From: Sphingobium psychrophilum
Lineage (GTDB): Bacteria > Pseudomonadota > Alphaproteobacteria > Sphingomonadales > Sphingomonadaceae
Assembly: GCF_012927105.1 (NCBI RefSeq)
Contig: NZ_JABBFV010000017.1
Span: 25,677 to 89,676, forward strand
DNA length: 64,000 bases
Direction: 5' to 3'
The translations under genes and the position numbers were made by a program. Position 1 is the stretch's first letter; the number at the start of each line of letters is the position of its first letter. This document shows positions 42,735-51,196 of this stretch, one piece after another. The notes beneath the pieces are model-generated. The model had not been told where the DNA came from and searched no databases. It was given only the letters and a program-made list of their open reading frames with translations.

Positions 42735-43955
42735 CTAATCAGCCCCCGGGATCGGCCTGAGCTTTCGAAAAGTCGCGCGGATGTCGGCGATGCACGCGTC
42801 CGGATTCTCGTAATGGGCGAAATGGCCGCCGCGTGCGTGCGCGTTGACGAAGCGCAGGTCGTAATTGCCCGCCGCCGGCGATGCTTTGAACAGCGCGATC
42901 CGCTGCTCGGGCGTGTCGATTCCAGGCGGATTCTCACCGCCGAGGAAGGTAATCCCGGCCGGTGCCTGGATTACCGGCTTGCGATCGTGCGACGGCGTCC
43001 AGCGCTGATGGATTGCTTCGGCATAGATGCGAGCCGCGGAGGCGAAGCTCTCGGTCGCCCAGTAGATCGTTGCAGTGGCCAGCAGATGCTCGCGGGAGAA
43101 GGCGGACTCGAGGTCGCCGCCCGTCTCGCCCCAGTCGCGGCGGCGCTGCATCAGCCAGGCGAGCATGCCGACCGGTGAGTCGTGCATCGCGTAGGCCAGC
43201 GTCTGCGGCTCTACCGTCTGCACCGCGACATGGCTGACGATCCTCGACAATCCGGGAAGAACCCGCGCGCGGATTTCGGGCGGCGTATTGTAGGGGACCA
43301 GATAACCGGTGATGTCCCAGTAGCGCTCCGCGTTGAACAGGTCGAGTGGCGTCGTGTTGACCGTGTGAACGCCGTACAACGCATCGGCGTGTTTATGGCC
43401 GAGTTGACCAGTGACACGCGCGCCCCAGTCCGCGCCAGCCGCGGCAAAGCGGGCGTAGCCGAGCACGTCGGTCATCAGCGTCCGCCAGAGATCAGCGATC
43501 ACCATCGAGCTGATCCCCGCCCGCGGCAGCGGTGTGGAAAAGGCAAAGCCGGGCAATGACGGCACGATCACGTCGAACGCATCGGCAGGATCGCCGCCGT
43601 AGGAAGCCGGATCGGCCAGCGGTCGGATCACCTTCTGCATATCCCAAAAGGTCCACGGCCAGCCGTGCGTGAGGATCAGCGGAATGGGAGCCGGACCGCG
43701 GCCGGGCTCGCGGATGAAGTGAATCGGGATGTCGTCAATGACCGTGCGATAATGCGCGAACCCGTTGATCTGCCGTTCGACCGCCCGCCAGTCGAAGTCG
43801 TCGCGCCAGCTCTCAGCCAGATCGCGCAAATAGGCCCAGTCGAAGCCGTATCCCCAGCTTAGCCCGTCCGCCGTGGGAGGCCAGCGTGACGCGCCGATCC
43901 GCCGGCGCAGATCTTCGAGCACGTCATCGGCCACATGTACCTCGAAACGTTCCAT
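42735..43955 (-). CDS. Epoxide hydrolase (EHN-type alpha/beta hydrolase)
   Basis: A 406-residue protein from the ATG at 43955, chosen because GAGGGAG sits six bases upstream (an ATG at 43961 is too close). N-terminal EHN domain (MERFEVHVADDVLEDLRRRI; INGFAHYRTVIDDIPIHFI), oxyanion motif LTHGWPWTFWDM, nucleophile Asp in AAGADWGARVTGQLG, and catalytic His in ARGGHFAHYENPD. It opens epoxides to diols. Oxidation by the neighbouring P450 would give its substrate class, though this link is inference. It is transcribed divergently from the alpha/beta hydrolase gene at 44081. Confidence 0.9.
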   Translation of the reverse strand: MERFEVHVADDVLEDLRRRIGASRWPPTADGLSWGYGFDWAYLRDLAESWRDDFDWRAVERQINGFAHYRTVIDDIPIHFIREPGRGPAPIPLILTHGWPWTFWDMQKVIRPLADPASYGGDPADAFDVIVPSLPGFAFSTPLPRAGISSMVIADLWRTLMTDVLGYARFAAAGADWGARVTGQLGHKHADALYGVHTVNTTPLDLFNAERYWDITGYLVPYNTPPEIRARVLPGLSRIVSHVAVQTVEPQTLAYAMHDSPVGMLAWLMQRRRDWGETGGDLESAFSREHLLATATIYWATESFASAARIYAEAIHQRWTPSHDRKPVIQAPAGITFLGGENPPGIDTPEQRIALFKASPAAGNYDLRFVNAHARGGHFAHYENPDACIADIRATFRKLRPIPGAD

Positions 43956-44080
43956 TCGCATCTCCCTCGGCGCTTGGTAGTCGATCTCCGTTGAGATGCG
44001 AACCGTTGGACCAAGCCGAAGATAGGTGGCCTGCAGTCTCTGAACGCGCAGCATTCGGGACGACGAATCCAGGAGGAAGC

Positions 44081-45115
44081 ATGAAACCGCCTATCGAGAT
44101 CAGCATAGACGTCACGGATGCCGCGGTGCTCGGCACGCCCGCACAAACCGCTGTCAGCGTCTTTCTGCCGGATGGACCGCTTTGCGATCCACCGGTCGTG
44201 TGCTTCGCCTTTCCTGGAGGCGGTTATAGCCGCCGCTATTACGCGTTCGACCTGCCCCATGCCAGCGGCGGTGGCGAGGCCGGATTTCATTGCGATCGCG
44301 GATGGATCTTCGTCGCCTGCGATCATCTCGGTTTCGGTGACTCGACCATACCGGAGGGCAACGCGCTTAATCTCGACAATGCCGCCGCCGCCAACCACGC
44401 CACGGTGCGTGCGGTCATGGCGCGACTAGAGGATGGTACGCTGGCCGACGGCTTGCCGCCGGTCACGAACGCGACCGTGCTAGGCATCGGGCAATCGATG
44501 GGGGGCTGCTTCACGGTCGTGGCGCAGGGCAATTGGCGCACGTTCGACGGGATCGGAGTCCTTGGCTACAGTGCGATCCACACGATCGTGCCGACGCGGC
44601 CCGGTTCGCCGCAGATGCCGTGGCCGTGGATCTCGCGGCGGTCGTCACTCGATGCGCCCCACATCTTGAACGACTACGTACCGCCCGCAATGACCGCTAG
44701 CGGCGAGCATCCGTTCCAATGGTCGTTCCATTACGATGACGAGCCCGCCGACATCGTTGCGCTCGACATGGCGGCCGCCGCTGGTGCTACCGATCCGCTC
44801 CCCGATTGGCGATCGGCAACGACGCCTCCGTGCGGGATCTATATGGTGGCGCCGGGTGCGGTGGCGCAGGAAGCAGCCGCGGTGCGCGTGCCGGTCCTGA
44901 TCGCGGCTGGCGAGCGCGACGTGGTCCCCGATCCCTGGGCCGAGCCCAAAGCCTACAAGAGCGCGACGGACATTACGGTCTATGTCTGCTCCCGAATGGC
45001 GCACATGCATAATTTCGCGCACACTCGCGCCCTGTTGTGGCAGAAAATCCACGATTGGGGGTCGAGCGTTGCGGCTTTGCGAGCGCTCACAGCATCATCA
45101 ACGATAGGCGCCTGA
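44081..45115 (+). CDS. Alpha/beta hydrolase
   Basis: A 344-residue protein; AGGAGG lies five bases before the ATG at 44081. The fold is alpha/beta hydrolase: oxyanion region FAFPGGGYSRRYYAFDLP, nucleophile Ser in GIGQSMGGCF, acid in AAGERDVVPDPWAE and His in SRMAHMHNFAHTR. The long insert between nucleophile and acid (residues about 160-260) forms a lid. No signal peptide, so cytoplasmic. Substrate unknown; esterase or C-C hydrolase activity are both possible. It is divergent from the epoxide hydrolase gene with about 125 bp of shared promoter region. Confidence 0.8.
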   Translation: MKPPIEISIDVTDAAVLGTPAQTAVSVFLPDGPLCDPPVVCFAFPGGGYSRRYYAFDLPHASGGGEAGFHCDRGWIFVACDHLGFGDSTIPEGNALNLDNAAAANHATVRAVMARLEDGTLADGLPPVTNATVLGIGQSMGGCFTVVAQGNWRTFDGIGVLGYSAIHTIVPTRPGSPQMPWPWISRRSSLDAPHILNDYVPPAMTASGEHPFQWSFHYDDEPADIVALDMAAAAGATDPLPDWRSATTPPCGIYMVAPGAVAQEAAAVRVPVLIAAGERDVVPDPWAEPKAYKSATDITVYVCSRMAHMHNFAHTRALLWQKIHDWGSSVAALRALTASSTIGA

Positions 45116-45299
45116 TAGCCCATCGTCGTCGCCCGCGCCGGACTAGGGCACCCTCGTCCGCCGGGTGAACAGCGTTTAGACGGCGCGGTCTGCGGCAATG
45201 ACATGCTCCACGGCGAGCATGCGCCCACTCGCCGCCCGCTCTGTTTGGCCGTGCTGGTCGGTTCTTCCGTTGAGGTGCCTTACCCACCCCGTTTCGCGG

Positions 45300-45805
45300 T
45301 CAACTGCCGAACAGGTAGCGCACCTCGGCCCCGACGATCCGCGGCGCACCGTAAAAGCTGCTGAACACACCCAGCGCCGCCGAGCCCACGTTGCTGGAGG
45401 AGAGATAACTCTTGTTGAACAGGTTGCGCGCGAAGATGGCCGCGTCGATGTTGGTGCCGGCGATGCCTTTCAAGTCGAAGCGGGCGTTGAAAAGGTCGTA
45501 AGCGGGCAGGACATTGTCCGACGAGCGCACCTTGCTCGAATGGTAGTAGTCGACAGAGATCACTCCCTCGCCGATGCGATCGGGCAGCGGCAGCGTCCAG
45601 CGTGCACCGCCTGTCAGTGTCGTCTTGGCGACAAGATTGAAGGGCACCTTTGCGTCCCGCAGGTAGGGGAGCAACGCAGTCGGCACCGTAAGCGAGCGGG
45701 ATTTGAGATTGAGAAAGGTCGCGCCCGCATCGAAGGCGAGCCTGCGCGTCGGCGCGATCCGGCCAGACAGATCGATACCCGCAACGCGGGTCTTGCCTGC
45801 ATTGA
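45300..45805 (-). pseudogene. TonB-dependent receptor C-terminal fragment
   Basis: About 168 codons encoding the end of a receptor barrel: NAGKTRVAGIDLSGRIAPTR, ARWTLPLPDRIGEGVISVDY, LPAYDLFNARFDLKGIAGTN and a terminal EVRYLFGS (Phe-x final strand nearby). It aligns in layout with the C-terminus of the intact receptor at 34972. The 5' part is cut at 45805, the edge of repeat copy 2. It could be the far end of the gene whose start is at 41733, moved by an inversion, or a third gene. Confidence 0.8.
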
Positions 45806-46433
45806 CTAGGCGGCGTGGACAAATTCCGGGCGTCAATATTGGGTGAGCATCAGAGACCCCAGATCGTGCCGCTGATGATGACGCTTAGAACGATATAGAT
45901 AAAAAGAAGCAGTAGACCCGCGTAGAGGGTGCCTGTCAGCCAGAACCATCGTGGTGCAGCATCGCGCATTTCTGATCGGCCATACGCGGACGGCATGCGG
46001 CCGGTTGCGAGGCCCACGTAGAGCAGCCATCCGACAATCTGCGGGATGAACAGAAACGCCGTGCCACCTACCAGTGCGCGCCAGTCTTTCGATGTCGAGC
46101 CAATGACAAGCCAAGGGATTGCGGCAACGCCGCACATCCCCGCCATGAGCGCCAGCCGCTGCCTCGTTCTCCAACCCCACCAGATCATCACGAAGGTATC
46201 GCATTCCGGTCGAATGACCGCAACATCATGGATCGACGGCATGCCTCTATTGACGCCGCACGGAAGCGTTGATTCAAAGCTGCCTTTTGGAGGCAGGCTT
46301 GAGCCGGGGCGATCTCACCGAGGCGGAATGGCGCATTCTAAAGGATCTGCTGCCGATCGAGCGTAAGAACCGGGGCCGAGGCAGGCCACCGGAACAGAAC
46401 CGTTCGATCATCAACGGCATACTGTGGCGACTG
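45806..46433. repeat. 628-bp direct repeat, copy 2
   Basis: Same sequence and orientation as 33463-34090. Left neighbour is the receptor fragment; on the right the shared sequence ends inside the IS5-type transposase gene and runs into an IS110 fragment. Recombination between the copies would release 12,343 bp. Confidence 0.92.
45850..46242 (-). CDS. Small membrane protein inside 628-bp repeat (copy 2)
   Basis: Identical to the 130-residue protein at 33507-33899, with four predicted membrane segments. See that entry; the copy adds no difference. Confidence 0.55.
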   Translation of the reverse strand: MPSIHDVAVIRPECDTFVMIWWGWRTRQRLALMAGMCGVAAIPWLVIGSTSKDWRALVGGTAFLFIPQIVGWLLYVGLATGRMPSAYGRSEMRDAAPRWFWLTGTLYAGLLLLFIYIVLSVIISGTIWGL

Positions 46434-46436
46434 TAG
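46299..46436 (+). pseudogene. IS5-family transposase N-terminal fragment (copy 2)
   Basis: Same TTG start and GGAGG as copy 1, but cut after INGILWRL, where the repeat ends; TAG at 46434-46436 follows at once. About 45 residues remain. Confidence 0.7.
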
Positions 46437-46567
46437 GTGAGAGCGGTGATCGGCCCAACGCCAGGGACCGTCATCAGGCGCGCGCAAACTGGATCTGAGG
46501 CAGCCCTCTTCTCCAATATTCGGTTCGAGGCGCGCAGTTGCGCTTCGATCACCTCGATGGATGCCAT
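46434..46567 (-). pseudogene. IS110-family transposase internal fragment
   Basis: Minus-strand frame ASIEVIEAQLRASNRILEKR then LMTVPGVGPITALTY, the linker and start of the C-terminal transposase domain of an IS110-type enzyme. It is cut by the 628-bp repeat on one side and joins the traC remainder on the other, so it marks the event that broke traC. Confidence 0.7.
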
Positions 46568-46878
46568 ACGAGCGAGCCGTCGAGAACAAGATCCTCGACT
46601 ATTCCGGTTTCGTTCTGGATTTGCTGAAATCTGTCAGGAATAACAAGCCTTTCTACTCGGAAGTTTTCATCGATTCTCCGCTTGGTCTTGGCATCGCCCG
46701 CCTCGTGGTCGATCCCTTTTCCTACTGGATCAATACCTCGGCACCCCAGGAAGTCGCGGCATTCGAGTCGCGCCTCAAAATGGGGCGCTCGCCGCTCGAA
46801 GCGATTTGCGACCTCTCGGGCGTCGATGCGCAGGAGATAGTGGGCCTGCCCGTCCAGCAGCAGGGAGGCAGACGATGA
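46561..46878 (+). pseudogene. traC: traC 3' fragment (F-type T4SS ATPase)
   Basis: The last roughly 100 codons of a TraC/VirB4-type ATPase: NKILDYSGFVLDLLKSVRNN, YSEVFIDSPLGLGIARLVVD, PFSYWINTSAPQEVAAFE and SRLKMGRSPLEAICDLSGVD. This is the usual C-terminus of F-type TraC. Everything upstream, including both Walker motifs of the some 800-residue protein, is replaced by IS110 debris at about 46568. The following gene overlaps its stop (ATGA), the normal arrangement in this operon. Confidence 0.75.
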
Positions 46879-47204
46879 ACGGCGCGCTTCCTTCGGACAG
46901 ACAGCGGCAGACATTAGCCTATACGTCAAAGCAGATCGAAGAGCTGGTTGAGGCGCGCGCGGCGGAGAAAGCGCATGCCGACGCGCTTTACTGGCGTATC
47001 CGTCTCGTCTGCATCGAGACGCTGCTTTTGGGAACGCTCGTTCTTATCGCTGGGCTGATTATCGGCGAGCCGGTCAAACTGGTGCTGCGTGCCGCAATCA
47101 TTATCGCTGCAGGGTGCCTTGCCAGCGGCATGCTGCTGATTGGCCTGAGCAATGCGACCAACTCCGCATGGAAACGCCTCAAGCTCCTGGGGCGGCGGCC
47201 ATGA
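46875..47204 (+). CDS. Small membrane protein at trbI position
   Basis: A 109-residue protein whose ATG overlaps the traC stop and whose own stop overlaps the traW start (ATGA both times). A predicted N-terminal coiled coil (SKQIEELVEARAAEKAHADA) is followed by two membrane helices (CIETLLLGTLVLIAGLIIG and VLRAAIIIAAGCLASGMLLI). F-plasmid trbI, an inner-membrane protein affecting pilus retraction, occupies the same place between traC and traW, but sequence alone does not prove homology. Confidence 0.6.
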   Translation: MNGALPSDRQRQTLAYTSKQIEELVEARAAEKAHADALYWRIRLVCIETLLLGTLVLIAGLIIGEPVKLVLRAAIIIAAGCLASGMLLIGLSNATNSAWKRLKLLGRRP

Positions 47205-47902
47205 CGTGTCTCACAACGATGCCAGCGGATCGGCAGCATCGTCCTGTTGCTCGTCCGACTAGCGATGGCGATTGCGCCGATCCAAGACGGCGTCATGCCC
47301 TGGCGCGCCATGCCCTGGTTGGCGCGCTTGTGGCCGCACTGAGTGCGGGAGCCGCCAGCGCGGCGACATCGACCATCGGCCGAACCTGGCCGATCGCCGA
47401 GCCTGACGCGATGATGGAGATCGAAGGGCGCGCGGCGCGCGCCCCCGGCCTTGCCTCACAGCTGGGGCCGCGCGCCTCCTGGTCGGCGATGCGCGCGGCA
47501 ACGCTTGGCAACGCTGCGGAAACCCGCGTGCGCAAGGTGGTACCCTTCTATACGCTGGAGCAGGATATTGCGCTTCCAGACGGGAAGATACTCTATCCCA
47601 GGGGCTTCACCTTCAATCCGCTCGATTATGTCGCGCTGCCCCAACGGCTCGTCATCGTCCATCCCCGCAATCTGCGTTGGGCTTTGAAGACGGCGCGTCT
47701 CACCGATTTCATCCTGCTGACGGCAGGCGATGTGCTCGAACTTTCCGAGCGGACCGGACGACCGCTTTTCATCCTGGAGGAACGGGTCAAGGCAAGGCTC
47801 GGCCTCACAGTCGCACCGGTCATCGTCGCTCAGGAGGGCAAGGTGCTTGTCCTGCGCGAATATGATCTGAACAACGACCGTCAATTAGGCAAAGGGCTGT
47901 GA
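47201..47902 (+). CDS. traW: TraW-like pilus assembly protein
   Basis: A 233-residue exported protein; hydrophobic segment ALVGALVAALSAGAASAA after a basic start acts as signal peptide. TraW hallmarks: IGRTWPIAEPDAMMEIEGRA (N-terminal WPI.E.D motif), VVPFYTLEQDIALPDGKILY, RGFTFNPLDY and a C-terminal block with LGLTVAPVIVAQEGKVLVLR. TraW works in the periplasm with TrbC in F-pilus assembly and as part of the outer transfer complex. It follows the trbI-position gene with ATGA overlap and precedes traU with GTGA overlap. Confidence 0.88.
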   Translation: MTCLTTMPADRQHRPVARPTSDGDCADPRRRHALARHALVGALVAALSAGAASAATSTIGRTWPIAEPDAMMEIEGRAARAPGLASQLGPRASWSAMRAATLGNAAETRVRKVVPFYTLEQDIALPDGKILYPRGFTFNPLDYVALPQRLVIVHPRNLRWALKTARLTDFILLTAGDVLELSERTGRPLFILEERVKARLGLTVAPVIVAQEGKVLVLREYDLNNDRQLGKGL

Positions 47903-48912
47903 CCAAGCGCTTCACCCTCGCCTGGATGGCGCCCTTCATGGCTGCCGCTGCATTCTGCTTGGCCACGCCGGCCTATGCCTCCAGATGCGAGGCCGGCACC
48001 ATCTTCAACCCGATCACGAAGGTCCGCTGGAACTGCATTTTCCCGATAACGATCGGCGGGGTGAAGGTCGGGAGCTTCGACAAGCTCGACAAGGAACTGG
48101 ACGCTCAGTCTGCATCGAAGCCACTTTGCGCCTGCCGCAAGGGCGCGACCTTCTGGTTCGGCGTCAAGGTCAGCTTCTGGTCGCCCAATCGCATGATCGA
48201 TGTTGTGACCGAGCCTGGCTGCATGATGGCGCTGGGCGCTGATCTGCTCCCGACGGGCGGACGCCTTCAGGGCAGTCAAAGCTCGATCGCCGACGGCACG
48301 AACAGCCAGAAGATGTTCGCCCAGATGCACTATTATATCGCCCCCGTCTGGAAGATACTCGACATGTTCACCGACCTGCCCTGCATCGAGGATGACGGGT
48401 TCGATGTCGCGATGATCACCGAGGTCCTGCCGACCTGGCAGTCAGGCACGCTTGGCGCCATCATCCAGCCTGAAGGCATATTGTTCGGTAATCCTGCGGC
48501 AGGTCTGGCCTGCATGGCCGACAGTGCTGCTGCTGCTGCTGGCAAGGTCATCGATCCGCTCTTCTGGTGCATGGGCAGCTGGGGCGCGACCTACCCGATC
48601 GCGGGCGACATTCATTTTGGTGACAGCGTCGAGGCATGGGCCGGGCTCGCTGCGCGCGGGACCTTCATGATGGGTCGTCTGGGTGCCCTTACCATTTCAT
48701 CAGCCGATGGCTGCTCATTCAAGCCGCAGCCCATCTGGACCAAGAGCCGCTACAAGCTCCAGATCATGGAGCCGGTCAAAGGCGGAAAATGCGTCAATAT
48801 CGGTCGGCCCGGCGCGCTCTGGTCGTCGGCCAAGCATGCGCCGGGCAAAGACAATGCCCAGTTCATGCTCTTCGAAAAGGTGATCTGCTGCGCGGGAATC
48901 TCGACGCCATGA
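47899..48912 (+). CDS. traU: TraU conjugative transfer protein
   Basis: A 337-residue periplasmic protein beginning at a GTG that overlaps the traW stop; signal peptide WMAPFMAAAAFCLATPAYAS. Cysteine-rich TraU features: WNCIFPITIGGVKVG, PLCACRKGATFWFGVKVSFW, MIDVVTEPGCMMALGADLL, DLPCIEDDGFD and a C-terminal FEKVICCAGIS. Length matches F TraU (about 330). Many cysteines suggest disulfide bonding, fitting the thioredoxin-fold genes downstream. Needed for DNA transfer more than for pilus formation in F. Confidence 0.93.
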   Translation: MTKRFTLAWMAPFMAAAAFCLATPAYASRCEAGTIFNPITKVRWNCIFPITIGGVKVGSFDKLDKELDAQSASKPLCACRKGATFWFGVKVSFWSPNRMIDVVTEPGCMMALGADLLPTGGRLQGSQSSIADGTNSQKMFAQMHYYIAPVWKILDMFTDLPCIEDDGFDVAMITEVLPTWQSGTLGAIIQPEGILFGNPAAGLACMADSAAAAAGKVIDPLFWCMGSWGATYPIAGDIHFGDSVEAWAGLAARGTFMMGRLGALTISSADGCSFKPQPIWTKSRYKLQIMEPVKGGKCVNIGRPGALWSSAKHAPGKDNAQFMLFEKVICCAGISTP

Positions 48913-49241
48913 GCAGATCGTCCACCAGATGCATCGTGCGCGCCCATGAGCATATCCCAAGGTCTGCCCGCCGCAGGCCAAACGGCAAAGCGGACGCGCA
49001 TGATGCAGGAGCGGCGCCGACGCCCCCAGACGGCGTCGCTCCAACCTTGATCAGCGCGGCCGTCCCATCCCCTGAGCACCTACGGCCAGCCCCTTCTGGC
49101 CGTGCTTGTCCGACGGCCGCGCTGATCCTTTCAAAGCGGCGGACAGCGCGCCGTCCGCTGGAGAATCATCGAAGCGAGGAGCACGCGCCATGCGCCCAAA
49201 TTCTCGCCCTTGTCGCGCAGCATATTGAGGCGGCGCGGTGA
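48909..49241 (+). CDS. Doubtful 110-codon reading frame between traU and traN
   Basis: Its ATG overlaps the traU stop (ATGA) and its TGA overlaps the next start (TGATG), the spacing of a true operon gene. The composition (rich in Arg, Ala, Pro, His, for example HIPRSARRRPNGKADAHDAG) is that of a chance frame, and a 79-bp palindrome lies inside it. It may be non-coding spacer that happens to stay open. No family match, signal peptide or membrane segment. Confidence 0.35.
   Translation: MSRSSTRCIVRAHEHIPRSARRRPNGKADAHDAGAAPTPPDGVAPTLISAAVPSPEHLRPAPSGRACPTAALILSKRRTARRPLENHRSEEHAPCAQILALVAQHIEAAR
49049..49127. repeat. 79-bp palindrome between traU and traN
   Basis: Outer arms GATCAGCGCGGCCGTC (49049-49064) and GACGGCCGCGCTGATC (49112-49127) are perfectly complementary; an inner stem ACGGCCAG/CTGGCCGT (49082-49089 and 49096-49103) sits at the centre. 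No T run follows, so it is not a standard terminator. It could be a small mobile repeat, a recombination site or an RNA structure adjusting traN expression. Confidence 0.8.
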
Positions 49242-51196
49242 TGCGCGGTGCCGACCATCTGCTGCCTTTCTTCGCCGTCGGGGCCCTGCTCCTTGGGCCT
49301 TGTGCCCTGGCGCAGGTGGGCGCGCCCAGTCCCCAGGATCGTGCCCGTGCCGCAGCAGCAGCCTCGCGCGCGAGGTCGAGCGACAGCGACGCGCTGCAGT
49401 CCAACTATGTGACGCCCGGTCTTGCCGGGCAGTCAATTACGACCGTGGACAACAAGACGCGCTTCACGCCGTCGCTCAACTGCCAGAAAACGGCGACCCT
49501 GCTGGAACTCATGGTTCAGCCTGGCTCGAGCGGAGACTTAACCCAGGTCCGCATTTCGCATGATCGCGATTTCGATGGCGCCTTCGACAGCCATACGGTG
49601 CTGCCGGTGCCGGTCTCGGGCGTCTGCGCCAATGGCGTTATCGCCTGCATGCCAGGTCGCTGGGAAGGGTGCCGATCCTACAGCTGGAGCGTCGATGCGA
49701 GCCGGACCATCGGCCTTACGCAGACTGACATGACACAGCTGTCGGGTTGCTACTGCCTCAATAATAGCTGTGGAACGAACCTTGCCTGGGGAAATATGGC
49801 CGGCCTGCTCAAGGATCTGGGCGGCGGGGTCATCGGCGCCCTGACGAGCGCCGATCCGCGGATCGGCGTTGCGCAGGCGCAGGTGGAGGGACCGGTCATC
49901 CGCTATACCGGCGCTCAGACCACGGCCTGCTCGGCCAACCCGACGATCGATCAGACCCGATACAGGGCATCTCCGACTGCACTGGCAAGCGATGCACAGA
50001 GCGTTGCTGCCTCCAGTTCCATCTTCCAAGCGGTCAAAGCCTCTCCGGCAGGCACAGGCAAAGCCGAACAAATATCAGCCTGCACGGTCATGCGGGACAT
50101 CAGCATCAACCAGCCAGACACCGACGCGATCATCAAGCGTTCGACTGGTGGCTATGCGACCGCCCAGTCGGGACCTGCGCAACTGGCCTTCCTTATCGGC
50201 TCGCCGACCGACGATTCTCTCAAGGGCGGGGCATGCAGCATCTTCGATTTTCGCATGACACTCGATGTCGGCGAAGCCGATCGCCTGCGAGCGGTCAGGC
50301 TTGCGAGCTATTTTGCCGATGACTGGGTGCAAATACGGGTGGACGGAACGCTGGTCGCATCGGGCCCCACAGCCTGGACCGGTATGGGACCACCTCCGGG
50401 CAAATGTGAAAAGCGCAGGAGCTTTCATGCAGCGCCCGAGCTGGACATCAGCGCCGCCATGACGACGGGCCCCCATGAGATATGGATGCGCGTTGCCGTG
50501 GGGAACGAGGGTGAAGCACAGGCAAGGATCGTAGCTGACCTTGATCTTGGCTGCCGGGCAAGCGAACGGATCGTCGACCTATGTGCAGGGATCGCAGGCC
50601 AGCAACAGTGCCGCCTGCGCGATGAAACCGTCGATGACGTCGTCACTTTCCGGAACGGCGCAGGGACCGGCCTTGCCCCGCTGCCTCAGACCCGCACGCT
50701 CGGGACGCCCGCTTGCCAGGTCCAGATCACGCGCGACTTCTTCCGGCGCGATCGGCGCTATGCGTGCGCGATAGATACAGCGGATATGTCCCCGCCTGAC
50801 CTCACGCGCGGCGCCTACATCATCGATCGCTCGACCGAAACCCTTCTGGCGGACCGAGCGCGCAGCGCCGAGGGCAGTTACCAGGAGAGCAGCCGCCCCT
50901 TTGCGATGCCCGACCGGGGCGCGGTTGCGGCCTGCGAGCCCATCTGCAAGACGCGCAAACCCCGGGTGAACAGCGACGCCGCGCCTCAAGGCGTGGTGGG
51001 GTCGCTTCAGACCGACCCGCAAGGGTGGGACGTCTTCTACCATAGTTGCGCAGCGGATTCCCTTTGTCCTGCAGGTGACGGCGAGGAACTGGTGTCGGCC
51101 TGCGGCTGCCTCGACGATTTCCCCGAAGCCGTCGCCATGATGCAGACGGTCCGCCTCGCTGGCGCCGACCTTGTCTGCACGGCCAGCCGCCGATGA
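49241..51196 (+). CDS. TraN-like Cys-rich exported protein (N-terminal part of split TraN)
   Basis: A 651-residue protein from the ATG at 49241 (a GTG three bases earlier is possible). Signal peptide LLPFFAVGALLLGPCALAQ. Cysteines are spread along the chain in pairs (CRSYSW, LSGCYCLNNSCG, CRASERIVDLCAG, ACEPICK, SACGCLDDF), as in TraN mating-pair stabilisation proteins. The stop overlaps the next gene (ATGA), which carries the conserved TraN C-terminus. F TraN is a single protein of about 600 residues in the outer membrane; here the function seems divided over two chains (inference). Confidence 0.75.
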   Translation: MRGADHLLPFFAVGALLLGPCALAQVGAPSPQDRARAAAAASRARSSDSDALQSNYVTPGLAGQSITTVDNKTRFTPSLNCQKTATLLELMVQPGSSGDLTQVRISHDRDFDGAFDSHTVLPVPVSGVCANGVIACMPGRWEGCRSYSWSVDASRTIGLTQTDMTQLSGCYCLNNSCGTNLAWGNMAGLLKDLGGGVIGALTSADPRIGVAQAQVEGPVIRYTGAQTTACSANPTIDQTRYRASPTALASDAQSVAASSSIFQAVKASPAGTGKAEQISACTVMRDISINQPDTDAIIKRSTGGYATAQSGPAQLAFLIGSPTDDSLKGGACSIFDFRMTLDVGEADRLRAVRLASYFADDWVQIRVDGTLVASGPTAWTGMGPPPGKCEKRRSFHAAPELDISAAMTTGPHEIWMRVAVGNEGEAQARIVADLDLGCRASERIVDLCAGIAGQQQCRLRDETVDDVVTFRNGAGTGLAPLPQTRTLGTPACQVQITRDFFRRDRRYACAIDTADMSPPDLTRGAYIIDRSTETLLADRARSAEGSYQESSRPFAMPDRGAVAACEPICKTRKPRVNSDAAPQGVVGSLQTDPQGWDVFYHSCAADSLCPAGDGEELVSACGCLDDFPEAVAMMQTVRLAGADLVCTASRR

